This document shows positions 28,535 to 38,000 of a stretch of DNA of 64,000 nucleotides, one piece after another (positions within the stretch are counted from its first letter, which is position 1; every line of letters begins with the position of its first letter). This stretch comes from Arthrobacter sp. 9V. Its GTDB lineage: Bacteria > Actinomycetota > Actinomycetes > Actinomycetales > Micrococcaceae. The position numbers and the translations under genes were made by a program. The notes beneath the pieces were generated by a model. It saw only the letters and a program-made list of their open reading frames with translations, was not told the DNA's origin and did no database searches. The stretch lies in assembly GCF_902506065.1 (NCBI RefSeq), contig NZ_LR732912.1:1224387-1288386 (forward strand). Reading direction: 5' to 3'.

Positions 28535-29620
28535 GTGTCTTCACATCCGATTCGTGTTGCCATTGTCGGCGTAGGTAACTGCGCCGCATCGCTGGTCCAA
28601 GGTGTTCAGTACTATCGCGACGCTGACCCCAAGGCCACGATCCCGGGTCTGATGCACGTCGAGTTCGGCAAGTACCACGTCAACGACGTTCAGTTCGTTG
28701 CTGCTTTCGATGTCGACAGCAAAAAGGTTGGACTTGACCTCGCAGACGCCATCGGTGCCAGCGAAAACAACACCATCAAGATCGCCGACGTTCCCGCAAC
28801 AGGCGTGACCGTCCAGCGCGGCCACACCCTCGACGGCCTCGGCAAGTACTACCGCGAAACCATCGTCGAGGCTCCGGACGAAGCTGTTGACATTGTCGCT
28901 GCGCTCCGTGAAGCCAAGGCCGACGTCATGGTCTGCTACCTGCCGGTCGGTTCGGACCAGGCCGCCAAGTTCTACGCCCAGTGCGCCATCGACGCCGGCG
29001 TAGCTTTCGTCAACGCCCTGCCCGTCTTCATCGCCGGCACCAAGGAGTGGGCAGACAAGTTCACCGAAGCCGGCGTCCCGATTGTGGGCGACGACATTAA
29101 GAGCCAGATCGGTGCCACCATCACGCACCGCGTCATGGCCAAGCTGTTCGAAGACCGCGGTGTCACCTTGGACCGCACGTACCAGCTGAACGTCGGCGGC
29201 AACATGGACTTCAAGAACATGCTGGAGCGCGACCGCCTCGAGTCCAAGAAGATCTCCAAGACCCAGGCTGTCACGTCCAACGTCGAGGCCGAGCTTCACG
29301 CTGACGACGTCCACATCGGTCCGTCTGACTACGTTGCCTGGCTCGATGACCGCAAGTGGGCCTTCGTCCGCCTGGAGGGCCGTAACTTCGGTGACGCTCC
29401 CGTTTCCCTCGAATACAAGCTCGAAGTGTGGGACTCACCGAACTCTGCCGGCGTGATCATCGACGCCATCCGCGCCGCGAAGATTGGCCTGGACCGCGGC
29501 ATCGGCGGCCCGCTGCTCTCCGCGTCCAGCTACTTCATGAAGTCGCCGCCGGAGCAGTTCAACGACGACCTCGCACGCGACAAGGTTGAAGCCTTCATCC
29601 GCGGCGACATCGAACGCTAA
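28535..29620 (+). CDS. ino1: Inositol-3-phosphate synthase
   Basis: NAD-dependent enzyme that cyclises glucose-6-phosphate to inositol phosphate, the acceptor for mycothiol (through MshA) and a precursor of phosphatidylinositol. The 361-residue product starts with GTG after AAAAAGGAG. It shows the Rossmann motif [45 protein letters not shown] and [13 protein letters not shown]. The size is that of the compact actinobacterial form. mshA, which uses the product, is 3 kb away on the other strand. Confidence 0.96.
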   Translation: MSSHPIRVAIVGVGNCAASLVQGVQYYRDADPKATIPGLMHVEFGKYHVNDVQFVAAFDVDSKKVGLDLADAIGASENNTIKIADVPATGVTVQRGHTLDGLGKYYRETIVEAPDEAVDIVAALREAKADVMVCYLPVGSDQAAKFYAQCAIDAGVAFVNALPVFIAGTKEWADKFTEAGVPIVGDDIKSQIGATITHRVMAKLFEDRGVTLDRTYQLNVGGNMDFKNMLERDRLESKKISKTQAVTSNVEAELHADDVHIGPSDYVAWLDDRKWAFVRLEGRNFGDAPVSLEYKLEVWDSPNSAGVIIDAIRAAKIGLDRGIGGPLLSASSYFMKSPPEQFNDDLARDKVEAFIRGDIER

Positions 29621-29638
29621 ACACCGGTTACGCCAATC

Positions 29639-29673
29639 GCAAAAACGCCCCCGCACTCCGGGGGCGTTTTTGC
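29639..29673. terminator. Intrinsic terminator after ino1
   Basis: GCAAAAACGCCCCCG (29639-29653) pairs perfectly with CGGGGGCGTTTTTGC (29659-29673) around a 5-nt loop. It has an A-run and a T-run, so it could work in both directions. Confidence 0.92.
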
Positions 29674-29685
29674 GTCTCCCCGACT

Positions 29686-29860
29686 CTCTTTCACATCCCT
29701 CGGGTTTGGGCCCGACGCTCTTTCACTTCCCTCGGGTTTGGGCCCGACGCGCTATCACTTCCCTCGGGTTTGGGCCCGACGCTCTATCATTTCCCTCGGG
29801 TTTGGGCCCGACGCGCTATCACTTCCCTCGGGTTTGGGCCCAACGCTCTATCACTTCCCT
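29686..29860. repeat. 32-bp tandem repeat array, 5.5 copies
   Basis: Units start at 29686, 29718, 29750, 29782, 29814 and 29846 (the last is partial). Each reads roughly CTCTATCACTTCCCTCGGGT followed by TTGGGCCCGACG, with CTC and CGC starts alternating. Each unit contains a small hairpin TCGGG-TTTGGG-CCCGA. The array lies between the convergent ino1 and fhs genes and is followed by two copies of GTGAGAGATGGT (29868-29879 and 29900-29911), the second running into the fhs stop codon. No spacers separate the units, so it is not CRISPR. Confidence 0.95.
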
Positions 29861-29910
29861 TAAGAAAGTGAGAGATGGTTGGCCGGAAGGGCTTGGGATG
29901 TGAGAGATGG

Positions 29911-31599
29911 TCAGAAGAGGCCGGTGGGGTTGCCGTCGGAATCTATGTCCATGCGCATGGCGGCCGGTTCTTTGGGGAGTCCGGGCATGGTCATCACGGC
30001 GCCGGTCAAAGCAACAATGAAACCGGCCCCGGTCTTGGGGATCAGCTCGCGCACATGTACCCGGAATCCTTTGGGTGCCCCCAGCTTGGAGGCATCGTCA
30101 GTGAAGGAATACTGGGTCTTGGCCATGCAGACGGGGAGCCCTGCCCAGCCGTTCTTTTCGATCTCGGCAAGGCGCTTGAGTGCCGGCACGGAAAATTCCA
30201 CGCCGTCGGCCCCATAGATCTCCTGCACAATGGTCTGGATTTTGTCCTCCACACTAAGTTCCAGCGGGTACAGGTGGTGGAAGTCGGCGGGCGCTTCCAA
30301 GGCAGCAGCCACCTTGGTGGCGAGCTCGTCGCCGCCGTCGCCTCCGCCTCCGCGCCCCCAGACATCGGCAACTGCCGCCTGTACGCCTTCTGCCGCGCAC
30401 CAGGCCAGTAGCCACTGAAGTTCCTCAGGACTGTCGGTAGCGAATTTGTTGATGGACACCACGGGGGAGATGCCGAACTTCGCCACGTTGCCCACATGCC
30501 TCTTCAGGTTTTCGACGCCGGCGGCCATGGCCTCGACGTTCGGCTCGCTGAGGTTCTCTTTGGCAACTCCGCCCTGCATCTTGAGCGCGCGGATGGTTGC
30601 CACCACTACGACGGCGGATGGCGCTACGTTGGCGATGCGCGCCTTGATGTCCATGTACTTCTCAGCGCCAAGGTCCGCGCCGAAGCCGGCCTCGGTAACA
30701 ACGATGTCGGCAAGTTGCATGGCGGTGCGTGTGGCGATCAACGAATTGCACCCGTGCGCGATGTTGGCGAAAGGACCGCCGTGGACCAGTGCGGGGGTCC
30801 CTGCGATGGTCTGGACCAGGTTGGGTTTGATGGCGTCCTTCAAGAGCATGGTGAGCGCGCCCTCCACGCCGAGGTCCGATACCGTGACGGGCGTGCGATC
30901 GAAGGTGTATCCGAAGGTAATGCGTCCCAGCCGGTCCCGAAGATCGTCAAGATCCGAGGCGAGGCAGAAGACCGCCATGATCTCCGAGGCTACAGTGATG
31001 TCGAAGCCATCTTGCCGGGGCACTCCCTGCATAGGGCCGCCGAGTCCTATGATGACTTCCCGCAGTGAGCGGTCGTTCATGTCCAGTACACGCTTGAACG
31101 TCATGCGGCGTGGATCTATGCCGAGTTGGTTGCCCTGAAATATGTGGTTGTCCACCAGAGCCATGAGGGCGTTGTTCGCCGACGTGATGGCGTGGAAGTC
31201 GCCGGTGAAGTGCAGGTTTATGTCCTCCATGGGCAGCACTTGGGAGTAACCGCCGCCTGTGGCTCCGCCCTTCATACCCAGAATTGGACCCAGGGAGGGC
31301 TCGCGCAGGGCGATCATCACCTTGTGGCCGGCGCGGGCAAGGGAGTCCGCGAGTCCCACAGTGGTTGTTGATTTACCTTCCCCGGCAGGAGTGGGTGACA
31401 TGGCAGAGACGAGCACTACGTTGCCTGGAGCCTTGTCCTGAGGCAGTACGAGTTTGCCCGTATTGATTTTGGCCTTGTAAGGCCCGTAGAGCTCCAAGGC
31501 CTCCACGGTGATACCGGCGCGTTCGGCGATTGCTTCGATGGGAAGCATGGTGGCGTGCTGGGCAATTTCAAGATCACTTAGGACCTTGTTTTCAGACAT
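29911..31599 (-). CDS. fhs: Formate--tetrahydrofolate ligase
   Basis: Makes 10-formyltetrahydrofolate from formate, ATP and tetrahydrofolate for one-carbon metabolism. The 562-residue product begins [18 protein letters not shown] after AAGGACAAAG. It shows the P-loop [37 protein letters not shown] and the C-terminal domain with ICMAKTQYS-like [15 protein letters not shown]. An in-frame extension to 31662 has no support. It is transcribed towards the ino1 terminator and the repeat array. Confidence 0.97.
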   Translation of the reverse strand: MSENKVLSDLEIAQHATMLPIEAIAERAGITVEALELYGPYKAKINTGKLVLPQDKAPGNVVLVSAMSPTPAGEGKSTTTVGLADSLARAGHKVMIALREPSLGPILGMKGGATGGGYSQVLPMEDINLHFTGDFHAITSANNALMALVDNHIFQGNQLGIDPRRMTFKRVLDMNDRSLREVIIGLGGPMQGVPRQDGFDITVASEIMAVFCLASDLDDLRDRLGRITFGYTFDRTPVTVSDLGVEGALTMLLKDAIKPNLVQTIAGTPALVHGGPFANIAHGCNSLIATRTAMQLADIVVTEAGFGADLGAEKYMDIKARIANVAPSAVVVVATIRALKMQGGVAKENLSEPNVEAMAAGVENLKRHVGNVAKFGISPVVSINKFATDSPEELQWLLAWCAAEGVQAAVADVWGRGGGGDGGDELATKVAAALEAPADFHHLYPLELSVEDKIQTIVQEIYGADGVEFSVPALKRLAEIEKNGWAGLPVCMAKTQYSFTDDASKLGAPKGFRVHVRELIPKTGAGFIVALTGAVMTMPGLPKEPAAMRMDIDSDGNPTGLF

Positions 31600-31697
31600 C
31601 TTTGTCCTTCGGCTCTGCCCGCAGCGGGGATGCTGCTGCTGGGTTCTTACGCTGTGCGGCACAATCTATCAGTCCGGGAGCGTATACAAGCGAAGAC

Positions 31698-32942
31698 TCA
31701 GCGCCCGGGGACCAACAGGCCGCCTACAGCCTCACGGTAGCTTTCCAAGGTGATGGCCGCGGTCCTTTGCCAGCCGAAGGACTCGGCATGGGTGGCGGCG
31801 AGCCTGCCCATGTCCTCGCGCGTTTGGACGTCGTCGTAAAGATCCTCCAGGGCATCTGCCCAGTCGGAGGGATCATGTCCGTCCACCAGCATGCCGGTTC
31901 GCCCGTCCGAGATAGCGCGGGAGAGACCACCAACGTTGGTGGCCACCACGGGGGTACCGCACGCCTGTGCTTCCAAAGCCACCAGGCCGAAGGACTCGCT
32001 GAAGGAGGGCATTACCACCACGTCTGCGGAACGGAACCAGCTTGCCAGCTCCGGTGCCACAACAGGCGGCCTGTGAGTGACGACGTCGGCCAGCCCGGCG
32101 TCCTCAATGATGTGTTGGAGGTTGAAGTCTTTTGCCCCGCTGAGGGATCCCAGGATGGTCATCTCCAAATCAATGTCCGGCCGGCGTTTGCGTAGGATTC
32201 CGGCGGCCTTAACGAACACCTGGGGCCCTTTGAGCCGCTGGATCCTGCCGGCAAAGAGAATGTGGAAGCTGTCCGGCCTGACGCCCCGCAAGGCACGGGA
32301 CTTCCGCCGGAACGATGGCGTGAACACTTTGAGGTCCACTCCGGGCGGTGCGACGTCGATCCTGTCCAGGTCCGCTCCATAGTGGGAAACCAGCTCCTCC
32401 GCTTCGGCAGGAGTATTGGCAATCAGTCTGGAGGCACCGTCCACAATCCGTTGTTCGCCGTCTTCCCGGCGGCGCGGCTCGGGCCGTTCACCGGATTCCA
32501 ACACGAGGTTTTTGACCTTGGCCATGGTGTGCATGGTGTGGATCAGCGGGACCCCCCAGAGTTCTGACAACTCGAGCCCGGCCACCCCGGAAACCCAGTA
32601 ATGCGAGTGGATGGCGTCATAGCGGCCGTGGAGCTGTTGGTGGCGGATTTTGTCGATTTCCTCCACCATGTGGTGCAGAAGCGCCGGCAACTCTTCTTTG
32701 GGTAGTTTGCGGCGTGGCCCTGCCATGACGTTATGGACGCAGACGCCGGGGCCCGGATGTTCGACTGCGGGTTGACCGGCTTTGGTGGATCGCGTGAAGA
32801 TCTCCACCTCAACGCCATTTTCAGCAAGTGCCATGGCCAGGGCGCGGACATAGACGTTCATTCCGCCGGCGTCTCCTGCGCCCGGCTGCTCCATGGGGGA
32901 GGTGTGTAACGACAGGAACGCCACACGACGGATCAACGGCAC
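31698..32942 (-). CDS. mshA: D-inositol-3-phosphate glycosyltransferase MshA
   Basis: First committed step of mycothiol synthesis: transfer of GlcNAc from UDP-GlcNAc to inositol phosphate. The 414-residue GT4 protein begins with GTG (MPLIRRVAFLSLHTSPMEQP) and has GAGDAGGMNVYVRALA, ARLIANTPAEA-type SRLIANTPAEAEELVSHYGA, the donor site FAGRIQRLKGPQVFVKAA, and PSFSESFGLVALEAQACGTP with the two catalytic Glu residues. The RBS GAGGAGGA precedes the GTG. A possible -10, TAGTGT (complement of 32990-32995), gives a leader of about 40 nt. Confidence 0.96.
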   Translation of the reverse strand: MPLIRRVAFLSLHTSPMEQPGAGDAGGMNVYVRALAMALAENGVEVEIFTRSTKAGQPAVEHPGPGVCVHNVMAGPRRKLPKEELPALLHHMVEEIDKIRHQQLHGRYDAIHSHYWVSGVAGLELSELWGVPLIHTMHTMAKVKNLVLESGERPEPRRREDGEQRIVDGASRLIANTPAEAEELVSHYGADLDRIDVAPPGVDLKVFTPSFRRKSRALRGVRPDSFHILFAGRIQRLKGPQVFVKAAGILRKRRPDIDLEMTILGSLSGAKDFNLQHIIEDAGLADVVTHRPPVVAPELASWFRSADVVVMPSFSESFGLVALEAQACGTPVVATNVGGLSRAISDGRTGMLVDGHDPSDWADALEDLYDDVQTREDMGRLAATHAESFGWQRTAAITLESYREAVGGLLVPGR

Positions 32943-33048
32943 CCGGTCCTCCTCAAGATCACAGCAAAGTCATTTTTGCCCTGCAGAAAACACTACTCCT
33001 GCCGTTGGGTAACGGGCCGGGCGAACTCCGCTATGTGGACAAGGCTGC

Positions 33049-33062
33049 TAGCGTGGCCGCTG
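33049..33062 (+). promoter_or_regulatory. Leaderless-type promoter -10 of the GNAT gene
   Basis: TAGCGT (33049-33054) lies 7 nt before the GTG at 33062. No Shine-Dalgarno sequence is present. Confidence 0.5.
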
Positions 33063-33571
33063 TGAGCGAAGAACAATCCTTTGACATCCGTAAGGCAACA
33101 CCGCAGGACTGGCCCGGTATGTGGTCGATTCTTGAGCCCGTGATCCGAGAGGGCGAGACCTTCACCTGGGACCGCGACACCAGCGAAGAAACAGCCAGGA
33201 CGAAGTGGATCAAAGAAGCTCCCGGCCAAACTTTCGTAGCGGTGGCCCGCGATACTGGCGGGATCCTGGGAACGGGGGAGTTTCACGCCAACCAAGCCGG
33301 TGGCGGAAGCCATGTTGCCAACGCCGGTTACATGGTGGGGGCCAACCACTCGGGCCAGGGCATTGCACGGGCCCTCTGCGCCTACTCCTTGAGCGAAGCC
33401 AAGGCAGCAGGCTTCCGTGCAATGCAATACAACGCCGTGGTGGAGAGCAACGTGCGCGCCGTGTGGTTGTGGCAGTCCATGGGTTTCACCATTCTGGCCA
33501 CGGTACCGGAAGCTTTCAACCACCCGGAGATCGGCTACGTGGGCCTTCACGTGATGTACAGAAAGCTTTAG
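33062..33571 (+). CDS. GNAT family N-acetyltransferase
   Basis: Acetyl-CoA-dependent acetyltransferase of unknown substrate. The GTG at 33062 (MSEEQSFDIRKATPQDWPGM, 169 residues) is chosen from the -10 spacing and because GNAT homology begins there; the open frame extends much further upstream but into the mshA promoter. Motif A is GYMVGANHSGQGIARALC (acetyl-CoA pyrophosphate loop) and motif B is YNAVVESNVRAVWLWQSMGF. Its stop overlaps the convergent GH4 gene by 4 nt. Confidence 0.85.
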   Translation: MSEEQSFDIRKATPQDWPGMWSILEPVIREGETFTWDRDTSEETARTKWIKEAPGQTFVAVARDTGGILGTGEFHANQAGGGSHVANAGYMVGANHSGQGIARALCAYSLSEAKAAGFRAMQYNAVVESNVRAVWLWQSMGFTILATVPEAFNHPEIGYVGLHVMYRKL

Positions 33572-34941
33572 GACCACAGTTGGGTTAATTCGGGGAAAGC
33601 GGCCTCATACCCTGCCAGTAGTTGCCTGCCCAGGGGGAGTGAACCCACCAACGGATGCGCGGCGAACGCTCGGACAGCGGCTTCGCGCTCGCCGGAAACC
33701 ACAGCGCGGATAGTCAGTCGCTCCACCTCCTTGACGTGCTGCATCAGAGTCAGGAACCGACCCTCCGGCCGTTCCTGCGCGAGCGGCAACGCGCCGTCGG
33801 GCGTTACCTCACAAGGAACCTCGACGACGGCGTCCCCGGGCAGGCCTGGCACCGCCGCCCCGGCAGTGGGCCCGGCAAGTGACACCGGTGAGTTGGGCAC
33901 ATTGAGGATCAATTGGGCGGTCCCGCCGCCGGAAAGCGCACGCATGACGGAGAGCGCAACGCGTTCGTAGCCGCCGCCTGCGAGATCGGACTCGTCCCGC
34001 TGCTCGCCATGGGTCCTGGCCTCGGCCAGGTAGCCCTCCTCACGGGAACGTCGTGCGGAATCCCAGAGCTCATAGGGGTGCGCATCCTGAAGAAGCGACG
34101 GGTACAGCGACTGTTGCTGGCCATGGATGGACGCTCCACGGGTTTGCCGTTGATGTCCGATTGCCTCGGTGGCCTGCGGGGTTTGGTAGTAGTAATAAAG
34201 ATATTCGTTAGGCAGGCAACGGAGTTGAAGCAGTGTGTGTTGCCCGAACAAGCGGCCTTCCTCAATGGTCTCAAGAGCAGCGTGATCGGACAGGAGGGCC
34301 GGTAGTAGATCCCGCCCCTCAGGGGCCAAGCGGTAAAGCCAGCCCAGGTGGTTCAGCCCGTAGTAGCCCACGCCGTCGAGCCTTCCTTCTTTAAGGGGCG
34401 CCCCGGCAGCGCGGGCAGCACGCTGGACCAAGCCCCCCGCAGAATCGCAGATGCCGATCACCCGGCGCCCCATTACCGGGACCAGAGCCTCGGTAACCAT
34501 GCCAGCAGGATTGGTGAAGTTGATGAGCCACGCCTCAGGACAATGGCGACGCATGGCCTCGGCGAGGTCCAGCATCCGGGGAATGGAGCGCAGTGCATAC
34601 GAGATGCCTCCGGCGCCGGTGGTCTCCTGGCCGAGCAACCCCAGCTCCAAGGGAATCTGTTCGTCCGCGATCCTCCCCGCAGTACCACCGGGGCGGATCG
34701 CCGCGAACACCATGTCTGTCCCCGTGAGCGCCTGCCCAAGGTCCGTAGAAACCACGACGACGGGCGCAGGCCCGTGGGCGGTTGGCATATCCCGGAGCAC
34801 TGCCTCAATGGCGGCGAGCCGTAATTCATCCACGTCGAAGAGCACAAGCTCGTCCACCAAACCCGCGAATGGGCCCTCGCACAAAGCCCTGTACACGAGG
34901 GGAACCCGGAATCCGCCGCCACCGGCGATCATGAGCCGCAT
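33568..34941 (-). CDS. Glycoside hydrolase family 4 (6-phospho-beta-glucosidase-like)
   Basis: NAD+- and Mn2+-dependent glycosidase of family GH4, likely acting on a phosphorylated disaccharide. The 457-residue product shows the NAD-binding start MRLMIAGGGGFRVPLVYRAL, the substrate motif WLINFTNPAGMVTEAL, and the probable metal ligands Cys in GICDSAGG and His in GLNHLGWLY. No PTS or other sugar transporter is adjacent, so the source of a phosphosugar is unclear. The gene is divergent from a PfkB kinase. Its -10 box, TAGACT, is 6 nt from the ATG. Confidence 0.88.
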   Translation of the reverse strand: MRLMIAGGGGFRVPLVYRALCEGPFAGLVDELVLFDVDELRLAAIEAVLRDMPTAHGPAPVVVVSTDLGQALTGTDMVFAAIRPGGTAGRIADEQIPLELGLLGQETTGAGGISYALRSIPRMLDLAEAMRRHCPEAWLINFTNPAGMVTEALVPVMGRRVIGICDSAGGLVQRAARAAGAPLKEGRLDGVGYYGLNHLGWLYRLAPEGRDLLPALLSDHAALETIEEGRLFGQHTLLQLRCLPNEYLYYYYQTPQATEAIGHQRQTRGASIHGQQQSLYPSLLQDAHPYELWDSARRSREEGYLAEARTHGEQRDESDLAGGGYERVALSVMRALSGGGTAQLILNVPNSPVSLAGPTAGAAVPGLPGDAVVEVPCEVTPDGALPLAQERPEGRFLTLMQHVKEVERLTIRAVVSGEREAAVRAFAAHPLVGSLPLGRQLLAGYEAAFPELTQLWS

Positions 34942-34953
34942 GGTCCGAGTCTA
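34941..34953 (-). promoter_or_regulatory. Leaderless-type promoter -10 of the GH4 gene
   Basis: On the minus strand TAGACT (complement of 34948-34953) lies 6 nt before the ATG at 34941. No Shine-Dalgarno sequence is seen. Confidence 0.6.
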
Positions 34954-34992
34954 TGCAGGCCCGCAACACTATGCAGCCCAGTACGTGCAGCG

Positions 34993-35006
34993 TAGTCTGC
35001 CGTGCA
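34993..35006 (+). promoter_or_regulatory. Leaderless-type promoter -10 of the PfkB kinase gene
   Basis: TAGTCT (34993-34998) lies 7 nt before the ATG at 35006. It is divergent from the GH4 promoter, about 40 bp away. Confidence 0.6.
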
Positions 35007-36100
35007 TGGACGCAATGCCCCAGCGACGATTCGACCCCCTGGCTGCTTTGCGGTCGGACGGGGACCAACGGTGTGACCTCCTCCTCACAGGAACGGTTTT
35101 CCAGGACATCATCTTCACCGGACTCCCGCACGCACCCGAGCCCGGCACGGAAGTGTGGAGCGAAGGCATGGGCAGCTGCCCCGGCGGCGTAGCCAACCAA
35201 GCCATTGCGGCAGCGAGGCTCGGCTTGCGAACCAACCTCGCGGCAACGTTCGGGGACGACGGCTACGGGGATTACAACTGGCAGATCCTGGAAAGCCAGG
35301 AGCATGTTGACCTCTCCCTCTCACAGAGAGTTCCCGGCTGGCACTCACCGGTGACTGTATCCATGTGCGTGAACCAGGACCGCTCCATGGTCACCCATGG
35401 GCACCCCGCCCCGATCAGTTCCTCGGAACTGATCGGCAAGCCACCCAAGGCGCTCGCCGCCGTCGCTGGTTTAGGCGAGGAACTCGAACCGTGGATGCTC
35501 GCAGCGAAGGATTCAGGCACCAAACTCTTTGGCGTGGTGGGCTGGGACCCCACAGGGGAGTGGTCCGAGCGTCGCCTTGACCAATTGGCGAACTTCTACG
35601 CCTTCCTGCCCAACGCTCCCGAGGCGATGGCGTTCACCGGTAAAGCCGACCCGTGGGCGGCGTTGTATTCGCTGGCTGACCGTGTTCCGGTGGCCGTGGT
35701 AACCCTTGGCCCCCAAGGCGCGGTGGCAGTGGACTCTGAAACTGGGGAAGAAGAATGGGTTCCATCCCTGCCCGTAGCAGCCTCTGATCCCACAGGTGCC
35801 GGGGACTGTTTCGGAGCTGCCTTCATTGTGGGATGCCTTGCAGGGTGGAGGCTGGGGGACCGGCTCCGGTTCGCGAACCTTTGCGCTTCCCTGGCGGTCC
35901 AGGAGGTGGGAGGCTCATTGGCTGCACCGGGGTGGGGTGACATCGCCGACTGGTGGCAACGGGCCAATGCACGGAAGGAGCGTCAGTCCAGTCAATGGTT
36001 GCGGCGCTTCGCCTTCCTGGAACCGATCGTGAAGGACATCCCTGCCGAAGCCCAACGACGAGCCAGGGCCACCATCGCACACTTGTCCGATGCTCAATAG
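35006..36100 (+). CDS. PfkB family carbohydrate kinase
   Basis: Ribokinase-like sugar or nucleoside kinase. The ATG at 35006 (MDAMPQRRFDPLAALRSDGD) gives 364 residues; the frame stays open far upstream but only as an antisense shadow of the GH4 gene. The PfkB fold shows CPGGVANQAIAAARLGL near the N-terminus and the ATP/anion-hole motif SDPTGAGDCFGAAF with the catalytic Asp. A further C-terminal 60 residues (ADWWQRANARKERQ onward) exceed the usual end. The sugar is not known; divergence from the GH4 gene suggests a shared catabolic role. Confidence 0.85.
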   Translation: MDAMPQRRFDPLAALRSDGDQRCDLLLTGTVFQDIIFTGLPHAPEPGTEVWSEGMGSCPGGVANQAIAAARLGLRTNLAATFGDDGYGDYNWQILESQEHVDLSLSQRVPGWHSPVTVSMCVNQDRSMVTHGHPAPISSSELIGKPPKALAAVAGLGEELEPWMLAAKDSGTKLFGVVGWDPTGEWSERRLDQLANFYAFLPNAPEAMAFTGKADPWAALYSLADRVPVAVVTLGPQGAVAVDSETGEEEWVPSLPVAASDPTGAGDCFGAAFIVGCLAGWRLGDRLRFANLCASLAVQEVGGSLAAPGWGDIADWWQRANARKERQSSQWLRRFAFLEPIVKDIPAEAQRRARATIAHLSDAQ

Positions 36101-36143
36101 CCGGAGCAGTGCCCCGCAGTTAACCCGAGTTCACTGACAGCAC

Positions 36144-36157
36144 TAGAATCTCTAGGG
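36144..36157 (+). promoter_or_regulatory. Leaderless-type promoter -10 of alr
   Basis: TAGAAT (36144-36149) lies 7 nt before the GTG at 36157. It probably drives the alr-tsaE-tsaB-rimI-tsaD operon. Confidence 0.65.
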
Positions 36158-37425
36158 TGACTTACGAAGCAGCTGCAGATATCGGGATCGGGTCAAGGGC
36201 CTCCATAGCAAAGTCAGCGGTGCTGGAGCGCTCCGCCGTGATCGACCTCGACGCTGTGCGGCACAACGTTCGTCAGTTCGTAGGCATCGCCTCTCCGGCT
36301 GCTGTAATGGCCGTGGTGAAGGCGGATGCTTACGGACACGGCGCCGTGCAGGTTGCCCGTGCAGCCCTCGACGCCGGAGCGGCCTGGCTCGGGGTCGCGC
36401 ACATTTCTGAGGCGCTCGCCTTACGCGCCGCCGGAGTGGATGCCCCGCTGCTCGCCTGGCTGCACACCCGCGAAAGCAACTTCCAAGCTGCGGTCGCTGC
36501 CGGAATCGACGTCGGCATCTCCGGCTGGGAGCTCGAAGCGGTAGTGGCAGCAGCGCGGGAACAAGAGCGGCCCGCACGCGTACATCTCAAGGTGGATACC
36601 GGGCTGGGGCGCAACGGCTGCACCATGGCCGACTGGGACCAACTCTTGGGTCAGGCCATGGAATACCAGGATCAGGGCCTCCTCAGGGTAGTGGGGATTT
36701 TCTCCCACCTCGCAGTAGCGGATGAACCGCAACGCCCGGAAACAGATGACCAACTGGCCGTGTTCCGTGAAGCGATCGCCATGGCTGAGGATGCCGGAGT
36801 GGATACCGAGGTCCGCCACATAGCCAACACGCCGGCAGCAATATCCCGCCCGGATTCCCACTTTGACCTCGTCCGTGTGGGCCTGGGCATCTACGGACTC
36901 TCCCCCTTCGAAGGGGCAACCTCAGCCGAACTTGGCCTGCGTCCGGCCATGACGGTGCGGACACTCCTGTCCAACTGCAAAAAAGTCCCCCAAGGCCAAG
37001 GCGTTTCGTACGGGCTCAATTACCGGACCAGCGAAGAAAGCACCCTGGGCCTGGTGCCGCTGGGTTATGCGGACGGCGTCCCAAGGATTGCCACTGGGGG
37101 TCCCGTGCGGGTGAACGGCATCACCTACCCGGTGGTTGGCCGGATTGCCATGGACCAGATGGTCATCGACCTGGGACCGTTGTCCCCGGAAGCGGCGGCC
37201 GGCCTCAAAGGCGCCGAGGCTCTCATGTTCGGCAACGGTGCCGACGGTGGCCCCACCGCAGATGATTGGGCAGCCGCAGCGGGAACCAACAACTATGAAA
37301 TTGTGACGCGCATCAGCCCCCGGGTCCCGCGTAGCTATGTCAACGAAAAGCCCTCCAGCGCGGACACCACCGCAGACGCCAAAGCTGCCGACGCCAAAAA
37401 CGCAGCCGGGACGGCAGTGCTGTGA
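36157..37425 (+). CDS. alr: Alanine racemase
   Basis: PLP enzyme that supplies D-alanine for peptidoglycan. The 422-residue product carries the PLP lysine K55 in AVVKADAYGHGAVQ, LKVDTGLGRNGC, the RHIANTPAAISRPDSHFDLVR-type segment (RVGLGIYGLSP) and the catalytic Tyr in PLGYADGVPR. About 20 residues precede the core and an Ala/Lys/Asp-rich tail of about 25 residues follows (TTADAKAADAKNAAGTAVL). It overlaps tsaE by 4 nt (GTGA). Linkage of alr to tsaE is usual in actinobacteria. Confidence 0.97.
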   Translation: MTYEAAADIGIGSRASIAKSAVLERSAVIDLDAVRHNVRQFVGIASPAAVMAVVKADAYGHGAVQVARAALDAGAAWLGVAHISEALALRAAGVDAPLLAWLHTRESNFQAAVAAGIDVGISGWELEAVVAAAREQERPARVHLKVDTGLGRNGCTMADWDQLLGQAMEYQDQGLLRVVGIFSHLAVADEPQRPETDDQLAVFREAIAMAEDAGVDTEVRHIANTPAAISRPDSHFDLVRVGLGIYGLSPFEGATSAELGLRPAMTVRTLLSNCKKVPQGQGVSYGLNYRTSEESTLGLVPLGYADGVPRIATGGPVRVNGITYPVVGRIAMDQMVIDLGPLSPEAAAGLKGAEALMFGNGADGGPTADDWAAAAGTNNYEIVTRISPRVPRSYVNEKPSSADTTADAKAADAKNAAGTAVL

Positions 37426-38000
37426 GCGAAGCCCAATGGGAGCGCACGCTTACGGTCACGACGGCGGAGCAGACCCATGCGCTCGCAGCAGCTGTGGGCG
37501 GGGTGCTTGAGGCCGGGGATCTCCTGGTCCTGACCGGTGAGCTGGGTGCCGGCAAGACGACGTTCACCCAGGGCCTCGGCGAGGGCCTGGGGGTCCGTGC
37601 GGGCATCATTTCGCCAACGTTCGTCCTTGTGCGGATCCACCCCAATCTTCCTGATGGTCCCAGGCCCGGCGGTCCGGATCTTGTCCATGTTGACGCGTAC
37701 CGGCTGGACTCGGCCGCAGAGATCGACGACATCGATCTTGAGAACACCATGGACACGGCCGTCACCGTGGTGGAGTGGGGCCGGGACCGGGTGGAGCACC
37801 TCTCGGACAGCCGCCTGGAAGTTGACCTGCACAGGTCTGTTGGTGGGGACATTGCGCCGCCCCCCGCAGACGGGGTGGTCTTGGATTTCGATATTGATGA
37901 CGACGACGAACCCCGCACCATCGTTTTCCGTGGGTTCGGTCCCCGCTGGGTGGAAGCGCCGCAGGTTTTTGAAACAACATCTGAAGTGGAAGGTCATTAA
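37422..38000 (+). CDS. tsaE: tRNA t6A ATPase TsaE
   Basis: ATPase partner of TsaB/TsaD in threonylcarbamoyl-adenosine (t6A37) formation on tRNA. The 192-residue product has the P-loop TGELGAGKTTFTQGLGEGLG, ISPTFVLVRIH, LVHVDAYRLDSAAEIDDIDL and a VVEWGRDRVEHL motif. An insertion rich in Pro/Gly (HPNLPDGPRPGGPDL) and an acidic segment (DFDIDDDDEP) make it a little longer than the common 150-160 residues. It overlaps both alr and tsaB. Confidence 0.95.
   Translation: MSEAQWERTLTVTTAEQTHALAAAVGGVLEAGDLLVLTGELGAGKTTFTQGLGEGLGVRAGIISPTFVLVRIHPNLPDGPRPGGPDLVHVDAYRLDSAAEIDDIDLENTMDTAVTVVEWGRDRVEHLSDSRLEVDLHRSVGGDIAPPPADGVVLDFDIDDDDEPRTIVFRGFGPRWVEAPQVFETTSEVEGH

Noticed and set aside
29686-29860. 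CRISPR array
   Set aside because: The 32-bp units are directly adjacent with no unique spacers, and no cas genes are present.
29586-29903. Plus-strand frame through the 32-bp repeats
   Set aside because: It is a repeat translated in one frame after the ino1 stop, crossing a strong terminator, with no RBS.
34451-35005. Longer N-terminus for the PfkB kinase
   Set aside because: The extension is antisense to the GH4 gene and precedes a well-placed -10 box.
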